DNA of 13,185 bases from Bacteroidota bacterium (GTDB lineage: Bacteria > Bacteroidota > Bacteroidia > Bacteroidales > GCA-2748055), in NCBI GenBank assembly GCA_024244665.1, contig JAAEOI010000250.1, positions 1 to 13,185 on the forward strand. Direction: 5' to 3'. How positions within the stretch are numbered: position 1 is the stretch's first letter; every line of letters starts with the position of its first letter. Below are positions 12,918 to 13,185 of the stretch, piece by piece. The notes below the pieces were generated by a model. That model did not search any database and was not told the origin of the DNA. It saw nothing but the letters and a program-made list of their open reading frames with translations. The position numbers and the translations under genes are program-made.

Positions 12918-13137
12918 CGACAAACCGAGATCACCATGCTTTGGCTGCAGGATATAGACCTGGAAAGTGGAACTATTTACGTTAGAGCGTGATCACGAAC
13001 CTCTTGAAAGAGGGCAAGGATCTTCGGGTGGTACAGCCTTAGCAGGGCATAAGAAAATCAGTACGACTGAGAAGTACCGCCAGAGTGGTCTGGAGGAGTT
13101 GCAGGCTGCCATCGAGAAACATCATCCGTTGGGATAA
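12909..13137 (+). pseudogene. Second tyrosine recombinase, centre deleted and frameshifted
   Basis: Three pieces of one integrase appear in three frames. In the first, 12909-12989, MGLRQTEITMLWLQDIDLES then GTIYVRA holds the first catalytic Arg (GLRQTE) and ends in a stop at 12990-12992. In the second, from about 12986, SVITNLLKEGKDLRVVQ is the helix after the HxxR box. In the third, from about 13036, ALAGHKKISTTEKYRQSG has the late His (GHK) and the nucleophilic Tyr (TTEKY), then LEELQAAIEKHHPLG and a stop at 13135-13137. About 90 residues between the first two pieces are absent, and one base seems lost near 13035-13037. It is a different integrase from the 12454 fragment. No start or N-terminal domain is present; the left edge abuts the transposase remnant. 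Confidence 0.8.
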
Positions 13138-13167
13138 GCATGGTATCACAGAATGTGACACCATGCT
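13137..13167 (+). repeat. Near-perfect 14-bp stem hairpin with 3-base loop
   Basis: AGCATGGTATCACA (13137-13150) pairs with TGTGACACCATGCT (13154-13167) around the loop GAA, with a single A-C mismatch. It begins on the last base of the recombinase stop codon. No T-run follows on the + strand (the next bases are AGAAAAG), so a plain intrinsic terminator is doubtful. A recombinase binding or attachment site, or a transcript-protecting hairpin, is possible. Confidence 0.7.
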
Positions 13168-13185
13168 AGAAAAGAAACATAAGTG

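Noticed and set aside
1..13185. tRNA, rRNA, CRISPR array or replication origin
   Set aside because: No cloverleaf-like segment, rRNA-like block, regularly spaced repeat or iteron cluster was seen on either strand by eye.

Overview
The window looks like a piece of a Bacteroidota (Bacteroidetes) chromosome. The signs are a typical secreted sugar-degradation gene set (glycoside hydrolase family 2, ThuA-like, Tat-exported Gfo/Idh/MocA-type oxidoreductase, right-handed beta-helix protein with PDZ domain, iduronate-2-sulfatase-like gene), lipoprotein signals, AT-rich leaders without Shine-Dalgarno sequences, and tyrosine recombinases that end in the HHPLG-type tail common in that phylum. This is judged from remembered family features; no search was run.

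Layout. (1) Bases 1-2722 are AT-rich and all on the + strand: the 3' end of a DltE-like short-chain dehydrogenase, a hairpin with a T-run, a wrecked sulfatase gene, an intact-looking GNAT acetyltransferase, a wrecked MtfA/M90-type peptidase gene, and a small double-[4Fe-4S] QueG-like protein. (2) 2703-3308 is a lipoprotein gene interrupted by two in-frame stops. (3) 3354-4115 (-) is a secreted ThuA-domain protein. (4) 4167-4422 holds two opposed signal-peptide fragments. (5) 4508-7468 (+) is an intact secreted family-2 glycoside hydrolase. (6) 7482-12025 (-) is a two-gene unit: a 1077-residue beta-helix + PDZ + alkaline-phosphatase/phosphodiesterase fusion, then, after a 15-base gap, a Gfo/Idh/MocA-type gene broken inside its Rossmann fold. 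(7) 12108-13185 is a scrapyard of mobile-element pieces: a signal-peptide fragment, the 3' end of one tyrosine recombinase, a truncated ParE-like toxin, the 3' end of an insertion-sequence transposase, a second tyrosine recombinase with its centre missing, and a strong terminal hairpin.

How it fits together. The central genes (ThuA, GH2, beta-helix, Gfo/Idh) make a small periplasmic or outer-surface carbohydrate-use locus without SusC/SusD or a sensor in view. The most distinctive protein is the fusion at 8792-12025. Its C-terminal enzyme starts where a separate exported phosphatase would start after signal cleavage, so two neighbouring genes may have been joined. The most distinctive pattern is that many genes keep both ends and lose the middle (sulfatase twice, peptidase, Gfo/Idh, recombinase). 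That points to repeated internal deletions in a decaying region, or to a chimeric or collapsed assembly; the sequence alone cannot separate these.
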